Shown in pieces: positions 43,604 to 51,862 of a DNA stretch of 64,000 nt; within the stretch, counting starts at the first letter, position 1, and each line of letters starts with the position of its first letter. The translations under genes were made by a program, and so were the position numbers. The stretch is from Akkermansia sp. RCC_12PD (lineage in GTDB: Bacteria > Verrucomicrobiota > Verrucomicrobiia > Verrucomicrobiales > Akkermansiaceae): NCBI RefSeq assembly GCF_036417355.1, contig NZ_CP143889.1, forward strand, positions 2,666,001-2,730,000, written 5' to 3'. The notes beneath the pieces are model-generated. The model made no database searches, had not been told where the DNA came from, and saw nothing but the letters and a program-made list of their open reading frames with translations.

Positions 43604-44032
43604 ATGCAGTTTTACCGTAAAAAAGGAAGAACCATGGGGGTGCCCATCGTCCCCATGATCGACATCCTCACCATCCTGCTCATCTTCTTCATCGTCCATA
43701 CCCAGTGGAAAAAGCCCCAGACCCTGTTGAAGATAGACGTGCCGGGAGCGGAATTCATTGAAGGCGCCCCCTCCACGGAACAGCGCGCCGTGCTGGCCGT
43801 GACGGAGGAATCCTCAATCTCCCTGAACGGGCGGCTGGTGGAAATCGGCGAACTGCCGGCCGCCCTGGAAAGGCTGAAAAGGGAAAATCCGGACATCAAG
43901 CTTCAGCTTGACGTGGACAAAAAGGCGGCCTTCGGCGTCATCGTAGGCATTTGGGACGCGCTGACGTCTGTGGGTATTGACGCCGGGGAAGTTCCTGCCA
44001 GAATAGAAATCAGCAAATCCCCCGCACCATAA
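43604..44032 (+). CDS. ExbD/TolR-family protein
   Basis: The 142-residue product has a short cytoplasmic N terminus and one membrane helix with the conserved Asp near its start (VPMIDILTILLIFFIVH). A small periplasmic domain follows (LLKIDVPGAEFIEG, ISLNGRLVEIGELPAAL, DVDKKAAFGVIVGIWDAL). The helix Asp carries protons with ExbB. The gene belongs to the TonB-ExbB-ExbD run and precedes the deformylase gene by 26 bases. Confidence 0.92.
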   Translation: MQFYRKKGRTMGVPIVPMIDILTILLIFFIVHTQWKKPQTLLKIDVPGAEFIEGAPSTEQRAVLAVTEESSISLNGRLVEIGELPAALERLKRENPDIKLQLDVDKKAAFGVIVGIWDALTSVGIDAGEVPARIEISKSPAP

Positions 44033-44058
44033 ATCCTCCAGAAAGAACACCCTCCCGC

Positions 44059-44607
44059 ATGTTGTTGGAAATCGTACAGTATGGAAATCCGGTATTGAAA
44101 GAAAAATGCCGCCCCGTGGAACATCTTGACGCCAGTTTGAAAGACTTGGCGAACAACATGCTGGAAACGATGTACGCCGCCGAGGGGATCGGCCTTGCCG
44201 CCCCGCAGGTGAACGTGCCTGTGCAGCTCGTCGTGATCGACATCCCGGCGGAGGAGGAATCCGTCACCTGGCTGAAAGTGGACGGGGAGGACAAACAGCT
44301 GTCCGACATCATGCCGCTGAAGTTCATCAATCCGGTGCTGGAGCCCTATGGCCCCATGCATCCCTGCCATGAAGGCTGCCTGAGCGTGCTCAAGATACGC
44401 GCCTCCGTCGTGCGCCCGGACTTCGTCAGGGCTACCCTGACGCTTCTGGACGGCAAACGGGTGACGATAGACTGCAACGGCCTTCTGGCCCGCTGCCTTC
44501 AGCATGAATGCGACCATTTGAACGGCATCCTGTTCGTGGAACGCGTTTCTTCCGCCCAGAAAATCACTCTGCGCAATAAATTGAAGCGCCTGGCAATCGG
44601 GTATTGA
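44059..44607 (+). CDS. def: Peptide deformylase
   Basis: The 182-residue metalloenzyme removes the formyl group from the first Met of new proteins. All three family motifs are present: GIGLAAPQ (44-51), EGCLS with metal-ligand Cys107, and QHECDHLNG with ligands His149 and His153 and catalytic Glu150. Length is normal. It is the last gene of the TonB-ExbBD run; co-transcription with a transport complex is probably a local accident, as def usually sits with fmt. Confidence 0.96.
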   Translation: MLLEIVQYGNPVLKEKCRPVEHLDASLKDLANNMLETMYAAEGIGLAAPQVNVPVQLVVIDIPAEEESVTWLKVDGEDKQLSDIMPLKFINPVLEPYGPMHPCHEGCLSVLKIRASVVRPDFVRATLTLLDGKRVTIDCNGLLARCLQHECDHLNGILFVERVSSAQKITLRNKLKRLAIGY

Positions 44608-44635
44608 CGGTTTCCCGGACCGGGATCGGACCGTC
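44606..44635 (+). terminator. Hairpin after def, weak terminator candidate
   Basis: GACGGT (44606-44611) pairs with ACCGTC (44630-44635), with an inner CCCGG/CCGGG stem. The T tract is poor, so rho-independent function is uncertain. Confidence 0.4.
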
Positions 44636-45130
44636 TGCTTGGAAAAAGCCCCGGCGTCAGGTCAAATCACTCTTGAAATGCCGCGACACGGCGCGAGGCC
44701 AGCCAGCATTTGCATCCTGAGGTGTAAGGGCATGTGAAGGTCGGGACTGAGCTTCTTTCTGCACGTTCCTGAATCCTTTTCCATGATCCTTGTTTTACTC
44801 CGCATCAGCTCAGGGAGTTAATACCGGGGCGCACAGAAGGTCTTGATTCCTTTTTCGCCAAACAGAGTGATGATTTCCTCGTGGGAGCGGGACACTCCCA
44901 TTATTCATCATACCCGGCATGGCTTCCCGCGGTGTGGGGAAGGGAGGGGATTTTCCTCCTTCCAGGTTTCCGGTCATGCCGGGTCTGCCGTTTGACCGTT
45001 GAGGCGCATGGAGAATATGAGGGGTGTCACATTTCATCTGTCCATGAGAAGCATTCCCTGCCGACCGTCTCCCTTTCCTTGGATTTTTCCCCCGCCAATG
45101 TTTTTCAGAAGAAAACGCCCGGGACGGTCA
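44636..45130. other. Intergenic region with a structured segment
   Basis: About 500 bases between two convergent genes hold no credible open frame. From 44912 to 44984 there is a 10-base-pair inverted repeat (ACCCGGCATG with CATGCCGGGT). Inside it are two internal stems that share bases, so they cannot form together. This could be a small RNA or a 3' structure. Confidence 0.4.
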
Positions 45131-45883
45131 TCAACAGGCGCCGCTGCCGGACGAAGGTGGAATTTCAGTCCTGTTCCTGTGGGGCTTCCAGAGAAATATG
45201 ACCAATGCCTGGAGCAGGAGGGAGGCCATGTTAAAAATGAAGATTACAGGAAAGGAACCGGGAAGGAAGAGCGTCACAAGGATGTTGAACAGGCTTCCGC
45301 AGAACAGGAACCTGCCGCCAAGGCGTTGAACCCTTACCCATGCTTCATCACTGCTGAAGGCATAAGGGGTGCGTATTCCCAACCATTTGTTGGGCGTTAT
45401 CTTGGGACAAACGTTGACCATGAGCAGGAGGAATATATTCATGCCTATGAAGATGACTTTGGCCGTGTCTTCCAGGCTGACCGTATTGGTCAGGCTTGTC
45501 TTTTGAATGGCCAGGCAAAGATAGGAAAACAGGACGACCAGGAAAAATTCCACGTATGTGGCCATCTTCGCACCAATCCGCCTGTTGTTTTCATTCCTGC
45601 TGAAATGAATGGGCAGAAGGATGATCAGGCGGAGAACCTTCCCGATGAGGAAACCCAGGATTCCCAGGCCAATGAATCCCAGGAGGGCGTCCACGCTGTC
45701 CTTGTCTGCAAAACGGGTGGGAATGCCGTACTCATTGAAATGCACGGCGACGCGGGCGGGCAGCCGTGACGATACGGCGGCATAGTAAGTCAGCGCGGGA
45801 AACAGGGCGATGGCAAGTTCGCTGAAAATCGGCCCGGTCCACCAGGACGGGGAAGATGGAGCAGGGTGCGGGGATGGCTGCAT
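45131..45883 (-). CDS. SdpI-like membrane protein (DUF1648 plus SdpI domain)
   Basis: The 250-residue protein has about six membrane helices. The first half is DUF1648-like (LPARVAVHFNEYGIPTRFAD). The second half has the SdpI signature (NKWLGIRTPYAFSSDEAW, VRVQRLGG). In Bacillus, SdpI gives immunity to the SdpC toxin and pairs with the ArsR-type repressor SdpR. The gene here is five bases downstream of just such a regulator gene, which supports the family call. No sdpABC-like toxin genes are in this window, so the role may be general envelope protection. Confidence 0.85.
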   Translation of the reverse strand: MQPSPHPAPSSPSWWTGPIFSELAIALFPALTYYAAVSSRLPARVAVHFNEYGIPTRFADKDSVDALLGFIGLGILGFLIGKVLRLIILLPIHFSRNENNRRIGAKMATYVEFFLVVLFSYLCLAIQKTSLTNTVSLEDTAKVIFIGMNIFLLLMVNVCPKITPNKWLGIRTPYAFSSDEAWVRVQRLGGRFLFCGSLFNILVTLFLPGSFPVIFIFNMASLLLQALVIFLWKPHRNRTEIPPSSGSGAC

Positions 45884-45888
45884 GGCGT

Positions 45889-46218
45889 TTAATGGTTGGG
45901 CTGGGTTCCGATGATTTTGTCCTGTTTGCCGGAGGATGTTTCGCGGGCCGCCTTGAAATTGCCTATCCAGACCAGTATTTCCTGGAGGACGCTCAGGTTG
46001 ACATCGTAAAAAATGAATTTGCCGTCTCTGTGGTCGCGGACAAGATCGGCTTCTTTCAGAACGGACAGGTGGCGGGAGATGGCGGCTCCGGTGATGCTGA
46101 AATGTTCCGCAATTTCTCCGGCAGGCATGGCGCCGTTTTTAAGTATTTCCAGAATTTCACGGCGCGTGGGGTCAGCCAGGGCCCTGAGCGTATATTGCAG
46201 GGAAGCGGGGTTATTCAT
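45889..46218 (-). CDS. ArsR/SdpR-type transcriptional regulator
   Basis: The 109-residue winged-helix protein has the ArsR pattern: TLRALADPTRREILEIL, MPAGEIAEHFSITGAAISRHLSVL and a DGKFIFYDVN wing. It lacks the metal-binding Cys motifs of ArsR and SmtB and is close to SdpR or autorepressor types. It is co-transcribed with the SdpI-like gene. A perfect inverted repeat lies just upstream of its start (46224-46243), a probable operator for autorepression. ATG at 46218 is chosen over an upstream ATG because family similarity begins there and the operator would otherwise lie inside the gene. Confidence 0.88.
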   Translation of the reverse strand: MNNPASLQYTLRALADPTRREILEILKNGAMPAGEIAEHFSITGAAISRHLSVLKEADLVRDHRDGKFIFYDVNLSVLQEILVWIGNFKAARETSSGKQDKIIGTQPNH

Positions 46219-46223
46219 TTTAC

Positions 46224-46243
46224 ATTTAACTTTATTGTTAAAT
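46224..46243. promoter_or_regulatory. Candidate SdpR-type operator
   Basis: ATTTAAC and GTTAAAT are perfect seven-base arms around a six-base spacer, ending 6 bases upstream of the regulator's ATG. The AT-rich context and position suit an autoregulatory operator overlapping the promoter or leader. Confidence 0.55.
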
Positions 46244-46688
46244 ATTTTTAATACGGACTCCAAGTGGAGTCAATAAAAATGGAGAGAAGGCCGGACGCAG
46301 GCATTCATTCATGCCGTTCCCGCGTGCCGTGATAGCCGCTCTGGCAGGATTTATTCCTGAAAAAAGGAAATCGCATTTGCCGGACTGCCGTCCGTTGTCC
46401 GGATGCGGAAACCACCATGTTCCAGCGGGAAAATGGTTTAAAGCTGTTTTCCGGGAATATCGCAGGCCCTTGCCGGCCATGGGAAACATGGGCAGGCGCA
46501 GATGCGTGAAATTGTTAAAAAGAAACGAAACTATTTACTTTGGTCTTGTATCAGTCGTTTTGGCTGTCTCTCCCGTCAATTTATTACCGAATATCAGCGT
46601 TAGCAGCAATGCGATATTCCAACAAGATTATTCTACATAATTCCGAAAAGAAATAACGCCTTCCTCGCGGCCTGGAAATATTCCAGAG
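46244..46688. other. Intergenic region without a supported gene
   Basis: About 440 bases contain one plus-strand frame of 109 codons (46311-46640) with no family pattern and odd composition. I judge it noncoding. The left end should hold the promoter of the regulator gene. Confidence 0.4.
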
Positions 46689-47858
46689 TCAGACGGCGGC
46701 AGCTTTCGGAGATTCCCGCTTGACGCGGATCTGGAGGTCCGCCAGAGCGTTCATGTAATAGATGTATGCGTCAAAGGCGGAGGCATACGGAGTAAAGGAG
46801 TTTTCCTTTTCCATATAATGGAAGTGGTCCGCGCTCTGAAGCTTCCGCCAGACGTGCGTGAGGTCCTCGTCATTGGCGGCTTTCACTGGCTTTTCCAGGC
46901 GGTAGATTTTGCGGATGGCTTCGTCCTGCATGACGTTCCCGTTCCAATGGGACATGGTGCCGAAGGTGGAGCAGGTCATCTCCTGCGTGCATTCGCAGAC
47001 GGAGAGGGGCTTGATTTCCCGCACGACCTCGGACGGAGTCATGAAACGGTTGCCGGCGTCCAGGCAGGCAATGATCATGGTGCGCCAGAATTCAAACACG
47101 CCCGTGGCGTCCGACTGGCGTTCGCCGAGGGTTTCATAGTCCATGGAGAGCGTCGTGACGCTGCCCTGCTGGTGCGTGAGCCAGTCTGCGAACGTGGTCG
47201 GGGAAAGGGGGTATTCGGGCCATTCCGGATTGGTGCGCATGACGGCCAGGTCGTTGGACAGTTCCCGGTTGCGGAAGATGGTGGTGGTGGTGTACACCCA
47301 CGGGGCCAGGAATACTTCATTGCTCTGGAACCCCTTGAGCATGGCCGGATTGCCGTCCGCCATGATGCCCTTGAAGCCGAGCGTTTCCGCCTGGGCCGCA
47401 ATGGCGTTGGAGTACAGCATGCCGGTATTCATCAGCACGTCGGATTCCTGATGAAAGAGCTTTTTGATCAATACCCTGTGCTCCTCGATCTGTTCCGCGA
47501 ATTCCTGAGGGGAATACACGGAGGCCAGGGAGTTGTAGTAGGGCATGGTCAGGAAGTCCACGCATCCGGTTTCTGCCAGTTCCTTGAAGGAGGCGATGAG
47601 GTCCGGCCTGTGGTACAGGGCCTGTTCCAGAATGACGCCGCTGAGCGCCAGGCCGAAGCGGAATTTTCCCTCCGTCATTTCGATAAGCTGCTTCATCAGC
47701 CGGTTGGCCGGGAAGTAACAGCGTTCCGCCACGGTGCTCAAGACGCGTGCATTCAGGTCGTCGTCCTCATAAAAGGCGTGTTCGCCTATCTTGAAGAAAT
47801 CGTAATGAATCAGGCGGTTGGGCTGGTGCGCTACGAAGGTGAGGGATATATTGCTCAT
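46689..47858 (-). CDS. GH57-family protein, alpha-amylase-like
   Basis: The 389-residue product aligns by motif to glycoside hydrolase family 57 (VAHQPNRLIHYDFFKIG, ANRLMKQLIE, FGLALSGVILEQ). The acid/base region SMDYETLGERQ keeps Asp240. At the nucleophile region the sequence reads MNTGMLYSN with Gly146, where active members have Glu (NTE). Catalysis of the usual retaining type is therefore doubtful. It is downstream of and co-directional with the glycogen synthase gene, the arrangement seen in Bacteroidetes glycogen loci, so it probably acts on or with alpha-glucan. It has no signal peptide and should be cytoplasmic. Confidence 0.85.
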   Translation of the reverse strand: MSNISLTFVAHQPNRLIHYDFFKIGEHAFYEDDDLNARVLSTVAERCYFPANRLMKQLIEMTEGKFRFGLALSGVILEQALYHRPDLIASFKELAETGCVDFLTMPYYNSLASVYSPQEFAEQIEEHRVLIKKLFHQESDVLMNTGMLYSNAIAAQAETLGFKGIMADGNPAMLKGFQSNEVFLAPWVYTTTTIFRNRELSNDLAVMRTNPEWPEYPLSPTTFADWLTHQQGSVTTLSMDYETLGERQSDATGVFEFWRTMIIACLDAGNRFMTPSEVVREIKPLSVCECTQEMTCSTFGTMSHWNGNVMQDEAIRKIYRLEKPVKAANDEDLTHVWRKLQSADHFHYMEKENSFTPYASAFDAYIYYMNALADLQIRVKRESPKAAAV

Positions 47859-47911
47859 GGACGAAGGAGGACTGGATGGTTGATTGATGCGGATGGAATG
47901 TTTTTTGCCGG

Positions 47912-49210
47912 CTAGCGGTTCAGCACATGCTCATAAACCCTGATGACCTTGTCTGCTGCGGAATCCCAGGTGGAGGCCTTGATGTCCTCCGTGCTTTGTT
48001 CCACCACCTTGCGGTACAGCTCTTCGTCCGTGCAGAGGTTCACGATGTGTTCCGCCATCTTGTTGACGTCCCAGAAATCCGCCTTCAGCGCGCCTTTCAT
48101 GACTTCTGCCACGCCGGACTGCTTGGAGATGACCGCGGGAATGTTGAACTGGGCCGCTTCCAGCGCGGAGAGGCCGAAGGGTTCCGATACGGAGGGCATG
48201 CAGTAAATATCCGTGATGGAGAGCAGGTCGTTCACCTTGTCCTTGTTCAGGAAGCCGGTGAAGTGGAATTTGTCCCCCACGCCCTTGAAGGCGCCGGATT
48301 CGATCAACTGGCGCAGCTTTTCCCCCGTGCCGGCCATGACGAAGCGCACGTCGTCCGTTTGCTCCAGCACCTTGGCGGCGATCTGAAGGAAGAAGCCCGG
48401 CCCCTTCTGGGCGGTGAGGCGTCCCAGGAAAAGCACGAGTTTTTCCGGGAATTTCTTCTTGCCCTTGAAGACCTGGACCGGGTCCGCCCCGTTGTGGATG
48501 GGAAAGATTTTATGCGGATCAATGGCATAATGGCCGCTGGCGACGGTGCCCGTGTACTTGCTGACCGGAATGACGGCGTCCGCCTGTTCCATGCCGAATT
48601 TTTCAATGTCGTAAATCCAGCCGCGGGCGTCCGCTCCGGCGCGGTCGAATTGGGAGGCATGGAGATGCACCACCAGGGGCTTGCCCGTGGCCTTCTTTAC
48701 TTCCACGCCGGCCAGGTAGGTCATCCAGTCGTGGGCATGGATGACGTCGAATTCCTGCTGCATGGCGATTTTGGCCGCGATTTTGGAAAATTGAATGACC
48801 TTCAGCGCCAGGTCCCCGGCATAGAGGTCTTCCTTGTTTTTGAAAAGCTGGAGATCCGCCTCATGGGTTCTGGAGAAGGAGATGCGCCCTTCCTGGGTGA
48901 ACTGGATCATGCCGGACTCCCCTTCCACCGTGGTGTAGGGGTCCAGTTCAATGGGAGCGTGCTCCACCATGGCGAAACTTTCATAGGAATACTTGCGGTC
49001 CACTTGCTCCACTTCCCGGTAGGAGACATTGTTGAGACCCGTGAGCTGAAATCCGTCAGTGTGGACGGAAGGATCGGCCTTGGGAACAATCACCCTTAAA
49101 TCCACCTTTTTTGCCAGTGCCTTGGAAAGACCCAGGCAGGCGATACCCAGGCCTCCGTTGACCAGTGGTGGAAACTCCCACCCTAATGTAAGAACTTTGA
49201 TATTACTCAT
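47912..49210 (-). CDS. Glycogen/starch synthase-like glycosyltransferase
   Basis: The 432-residue GT-B-fold enzyme has the N-terminal donor-loop pattern WEFPPLVNGGLGIACLGLS, the acceptor-side FDVIHAHDWMTYLAG, and the C-terminal donor motif SEPFGLSALEAAQFNIPAVI. This fits the Bacteroidetes-type glycogen synthases, shorter than classical GlgA. It extends alpha-1,4-glucan from a nucleotide glucose in the cytoplasm. The GH57-like gene follows 53 bases downstream and a GH31 gene is divergent, giving a small glucan-metabolism block. A GT4 enzyme acting on another polymer is the alternative. Confidence 0.87.
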   Translation of the reverse strand: MSNIKVLTLGWEFPPLVNGGLGIACLGLSKALAKKVDLRVIVPKADPSVHTDGFQLTGLNNVSYREVEQVDRKYSYESFAMVEHAPIELDPYTTVEGESGMIQFTQEGRISFSRTHEADLQLFKNKEDLYAGDLALKVIQFSKIAAKIAMQQEFDVIHAHDWMTYLAGVEVKKATGKPLVVHLHASQFDRAGADARGWIYDIEKFGMEQADAVIPVSKYTGTVASGHYAIDPHKIFPIHNGADPVQVFKGKKKFPEKLVLFLGRLTAQKGPGFFLQIAAKVLEQTDDVRFVMAGTGEKLRQLIESGAFKGVGDKFHFTGFLNKDKVNDLLSITDIYCMPSVSEPFGLSALEAAQFNIPAVISKQSGVAEVMKGALKADFWDVNKMAEHIVNLCTDEELYRKVVEQSTEDIKASTWDSAADKVIRVYEHVLNR

Positions 49211-49429
49211 TGGTTAATGTGGGTTGTCGGTGTCGGGAAGAATGCAGTGGTACGGCGTGTTATACACCACAACCATAAAATCAAATTTTTCATGTCCGGT
49301 CTAGAGTAATAATTAGTAATTTTGTTCTATTAATGAAAAGAAAAAGGGTGGTTTAGTTCAATCTTGCGTTCGTCATGGAATTGATTAGCATGGGCAGAGC
49401 GTTTCCTTATTTTCCTTTCTTTTGTTTCC

Positions 49430-51841
49430 ATGTGCGCCGCCTTCCACAACACTGAAAAACGGAAACTGCCCCTTGTCCGCGGCTCTGTGATCAGGAGGGA
49501 GTATGGAAATGTCATTTCCAAAATAACTCTCAGCGTGTGGATTGCGGAAGAGGGCCTCGTAAGGGTGGCTTATTTTCCCGGAGCGGTGGCTGAGGATGAG
49601 CCGAGTTATGCCGTCAGTCCGGAATACGTGGCGCCTGGCGCGGAAATCCGGGAATATGACGAACCGGGAATTCATGTCATTGAAACGCGCCTGCTGCGGA
49701 TTCGCATCCGGACGGAGGAGCAGAAAGTGGATTTTTATGATATTGTTACGGATGAGCCGTTGCTCACGGATGAAAGCGGATTCGGCCGGGAATCCAAGGA
49801 CTGGACCGGGGATTGCCGCGTATGGATCAGGAAGCGCCTTCAGGAGACGGAGCACTTCTTCGGCCTTGGGGACAAGCCGTGCGCCCTGAACCTGAGGGGC
49901 AAGTATTTCTCCATGTGGGGAGCGGACCATTACGATTTTCACGAGGAGTCCGATCCCCTGTACAAGAGCATCCCCTTTTTTCTCAGCCTCAGGGAAGGGA
50001 GGGCGTACGGGCTGCTGTTCGACAATACATGCCGCTCCTACTTCGACTTCGGCGCGACTGATGAAACGGTTCTTTCCTTTGGCTCCTTCGGAGGGCTGAT
50101 GAATTATTACTTCATCTACGACCGCCGTCCCCTGGATATTGTGGCCGCCTACACGCGCCTTACCGGCACGCCGGAACTCCCTCCGCTGTGGGCCCTGGGC
50201 TACCACCAGTCCAAATGGAGCTATTACCCGGACAAGGCCGTGTTCAACCTGGTGGAGCGTTTCCGGGACCTGGGCATTCCCTGCGATGCCGTGCATCTGG
50301 ACCAGCACTACATGAGGAACAAAGAGGGGTTCACGTGGGATTTGCAGAATTTTCCGCATCCCGCAGGCATGGTCGGCACGCTGAAAGAGCAGGGAATCAA
50401 GACGGTGCTGATCGTGAACCCCGGCGTCAGGATCAACCCGGAACATCCGGTGTGGAGGGAGGGCATGGAACGCAACTACTTCTGCCGACGTTCGGAGGGC
50501 AACCTGCTGTCGGAGGAAGTCTGGCCGGGACTGTGCAACTTTCCGGACTTCACTTCCCCCGCCGTGCGAGACTGGTGGGCGGAACTGTACAGGAAGGACA
50601 TTGAGGAAATCGGCGTCCGCGGTCTGTGGAACGACATGAACGAGCCGGTCATTTTCCCGGACCGCACGTTCCCGATGGATACCCGGCACGAATATGACGG
50701 AATGCCCTGCTCCCATGAAAAAGCCCACAATATTTACGGACAGTGCATGGCGGAAGCCTCCCTGGAGGCGATGAAGCGCCATGCCCCCGGAAGAAGGCCC
50801 TTTCTGCTCTCCAGGTCCGGATTTGCAGGATTGCAGCGTTTTTCCGCCACCTGGACGGGGGACAACCGCTCCAACTGGGAGCATTTGAAACTGGCCAACT
50901 TCCAGTGCCAGCGTCTTGCCGCTTCCGGCATCTCCTTTGCTGGGTCAGACGCAGGGGGCTTTCTGGGCCATCCCACGCCGGAACTGTTCTGCCGCTGGAT
51001 GCAGATGGCGGCTTTCCACGGCCTGTTCCGCAACCATTCCTCCGGGGAATTCGGGGGCCAGGAACCCTGGATGTTCGGGCTGGAAGCGGCCGGATACGTG
51101 AAGGCCGCCATAGAAGGGCGCTACCGCCTTCTTCCCTATATTTATACCCAGTTCCGCCGTTATGCGGAAACGGGCATGCCCGTGCTGCGCTCTCTGGCTC
51201 TCCAGTGTTTCGAGAATATGGACACCTACTGGCGCGGCGCCGAATTCTTTTTCGGGGACCATCTGTACGTCATCCCCATCCATGAACCGCAGGAAGGCGG
51301 ACGTTTTCTCTACATTCCGGAGGGCATCTGGTATTCCTACCATGACGACAGCCTGATGAAGGAAACCGGGAGGGACGTGTGGGTGAAATGCCCGCTGGAT
51401 TTCCTGCCCGTGTATGTCCGCGGCGGGGCGGTGGTGCCGCGCTGGCCCGTCCAGCAGTATGTGGGGGAAATACCGCGGCCTCCGCTGTCGCTGGACGTCT
51501 GGTGGGCTCCGTCCGGGGAAGTGGAATCCCGGTTGTACGAGGATGCCGGAGACGGTTACGGCTACAGGCACGGGGAATGTGCCGAGCACGAATTCCTTTT
51601 CCGGGGCGGCCCTTCTTCCCTGGAATTGTCATGGACCTGCCAGGGGGACCCCTGCGCCTTCCATGAAGCCGTGGAAGTGGTCCTGCACGGCCTGTCGGAT
51701 GCGGTTTCCGTCGCGGCGGCCATGGACGGCATCCCCTGCGGTTCCGTCAGGAGGGACGGCAGGGTATGGAGAATCCCCGTGGAGGGCAAATTTGACCGTC
51801 TTTCCGTCACTTGGGACCGGGAAAACCCGTTTTCCGCATAA
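49430..51841 (+). CDS. GH31-family alpha-glucosidase
   Basis: The 803-residue product has the GH31 layout: an N-terminal beta-sandwich, then a catalytic barrel. The nucleophile is Asp402 in GLWNDMNEP and the acid/base is Asp478 in TWTGDNRSNW. FFGLGDKPCALNLRG and PPLWALGYHQSKWSYYP are also typical of alpha-glucosidases. It has no clear signal peptide, so it is probably cytoplasmic and releases glucose from alpha-linked oligosaccharides. Divergent from the glycogen synthase gene, with about 220 bases between them. Alpha-xylosidase activity cannot be excluded, but the sequence looks like a glucosidase. Confidence 0.93.
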   Translation: MCAAFHNTEKRKLPLVRGSVIRREYGNVISKITLSVWIAEEGLVRVAYFPGAVAEDEPSYAVSPEYVAPGAEIREYDEPGIHVIETRLLRIRIRTEEQKVDFYDIVTDEPLLTDESGFGRESKDWTGDCRVWIRKRLQETEHFFGLGDKPCALNLRGKYFSMWGADHYDFHEESDPLYKSIPFFLSLREGRAYGLLFDNTCRSYFDFGATDETVLSFGSFGGLMNYYFIYDRRPLDIVAAYTRLTGTPELPPLWALGYHQSKWSYYPDKAVFNLVERFRDLGIPCDAVHLDQHYMRNKEGFTWDLQNFPHPAGMVGTLKEQGIKTVLIVNPGVRINPEHPVWREGMERNYFCRRSEGNLLSEEVWPGLCNFPDFTSPAVRDWWAELYRKDIEEIGVRGLWNDMNEPVIFPDRTFPMDTRHEYDGMPCSHEKAHNIYGQCMAEASLEAMKRHAPGRRPFLLSRSGFAGLQRFSATWTGDNRSNWEHLKLANFQCQRLAASGISFAGSDAGGFLGHPTPELFCRWMQMAAFHGLFRNHSSGEFGGQEPWMFGLEAAGYVKAAIEGRYRLLPYIYTQFRRYAETGMPVLRSLALQCFENMDTYWRGAEFFFGDHLYVIPIHEPQEGGRFLYIPEGIWYSYHDDSLMKETGRDVWVKCPLDFLPVYVRGGAVVPRWPVQQYVGEIPRPPLSLDVWWAPSGEVESRLYEDAGDGYGYRHGECAEHEFLFRGGPSSLELSWTCQGDPCAFHEAVEVVLHGLSDAVSVAAAMDGIPCGSVRRDGRVWRIPVEGKFDRLSVTWDRENPFSA

Positions 51842-51862
51842 TCAGGAAGGAGGGAACAGGCT

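Noticed and set aside
44881-45769. Plus-strand frames overlapping the 3' side of the SdpI-like gene
   Set aside because: The sdpI-like minus-strand product has clear helices and family motifs; the plus-strand frames are its shadow and have none.
46311-46640. A 109-codon plus-strand frame upstream of the SdpR-type regulator
   Set aside because: No recognisable family, odd mixed composition, and it lies in an intergenic promoter region.
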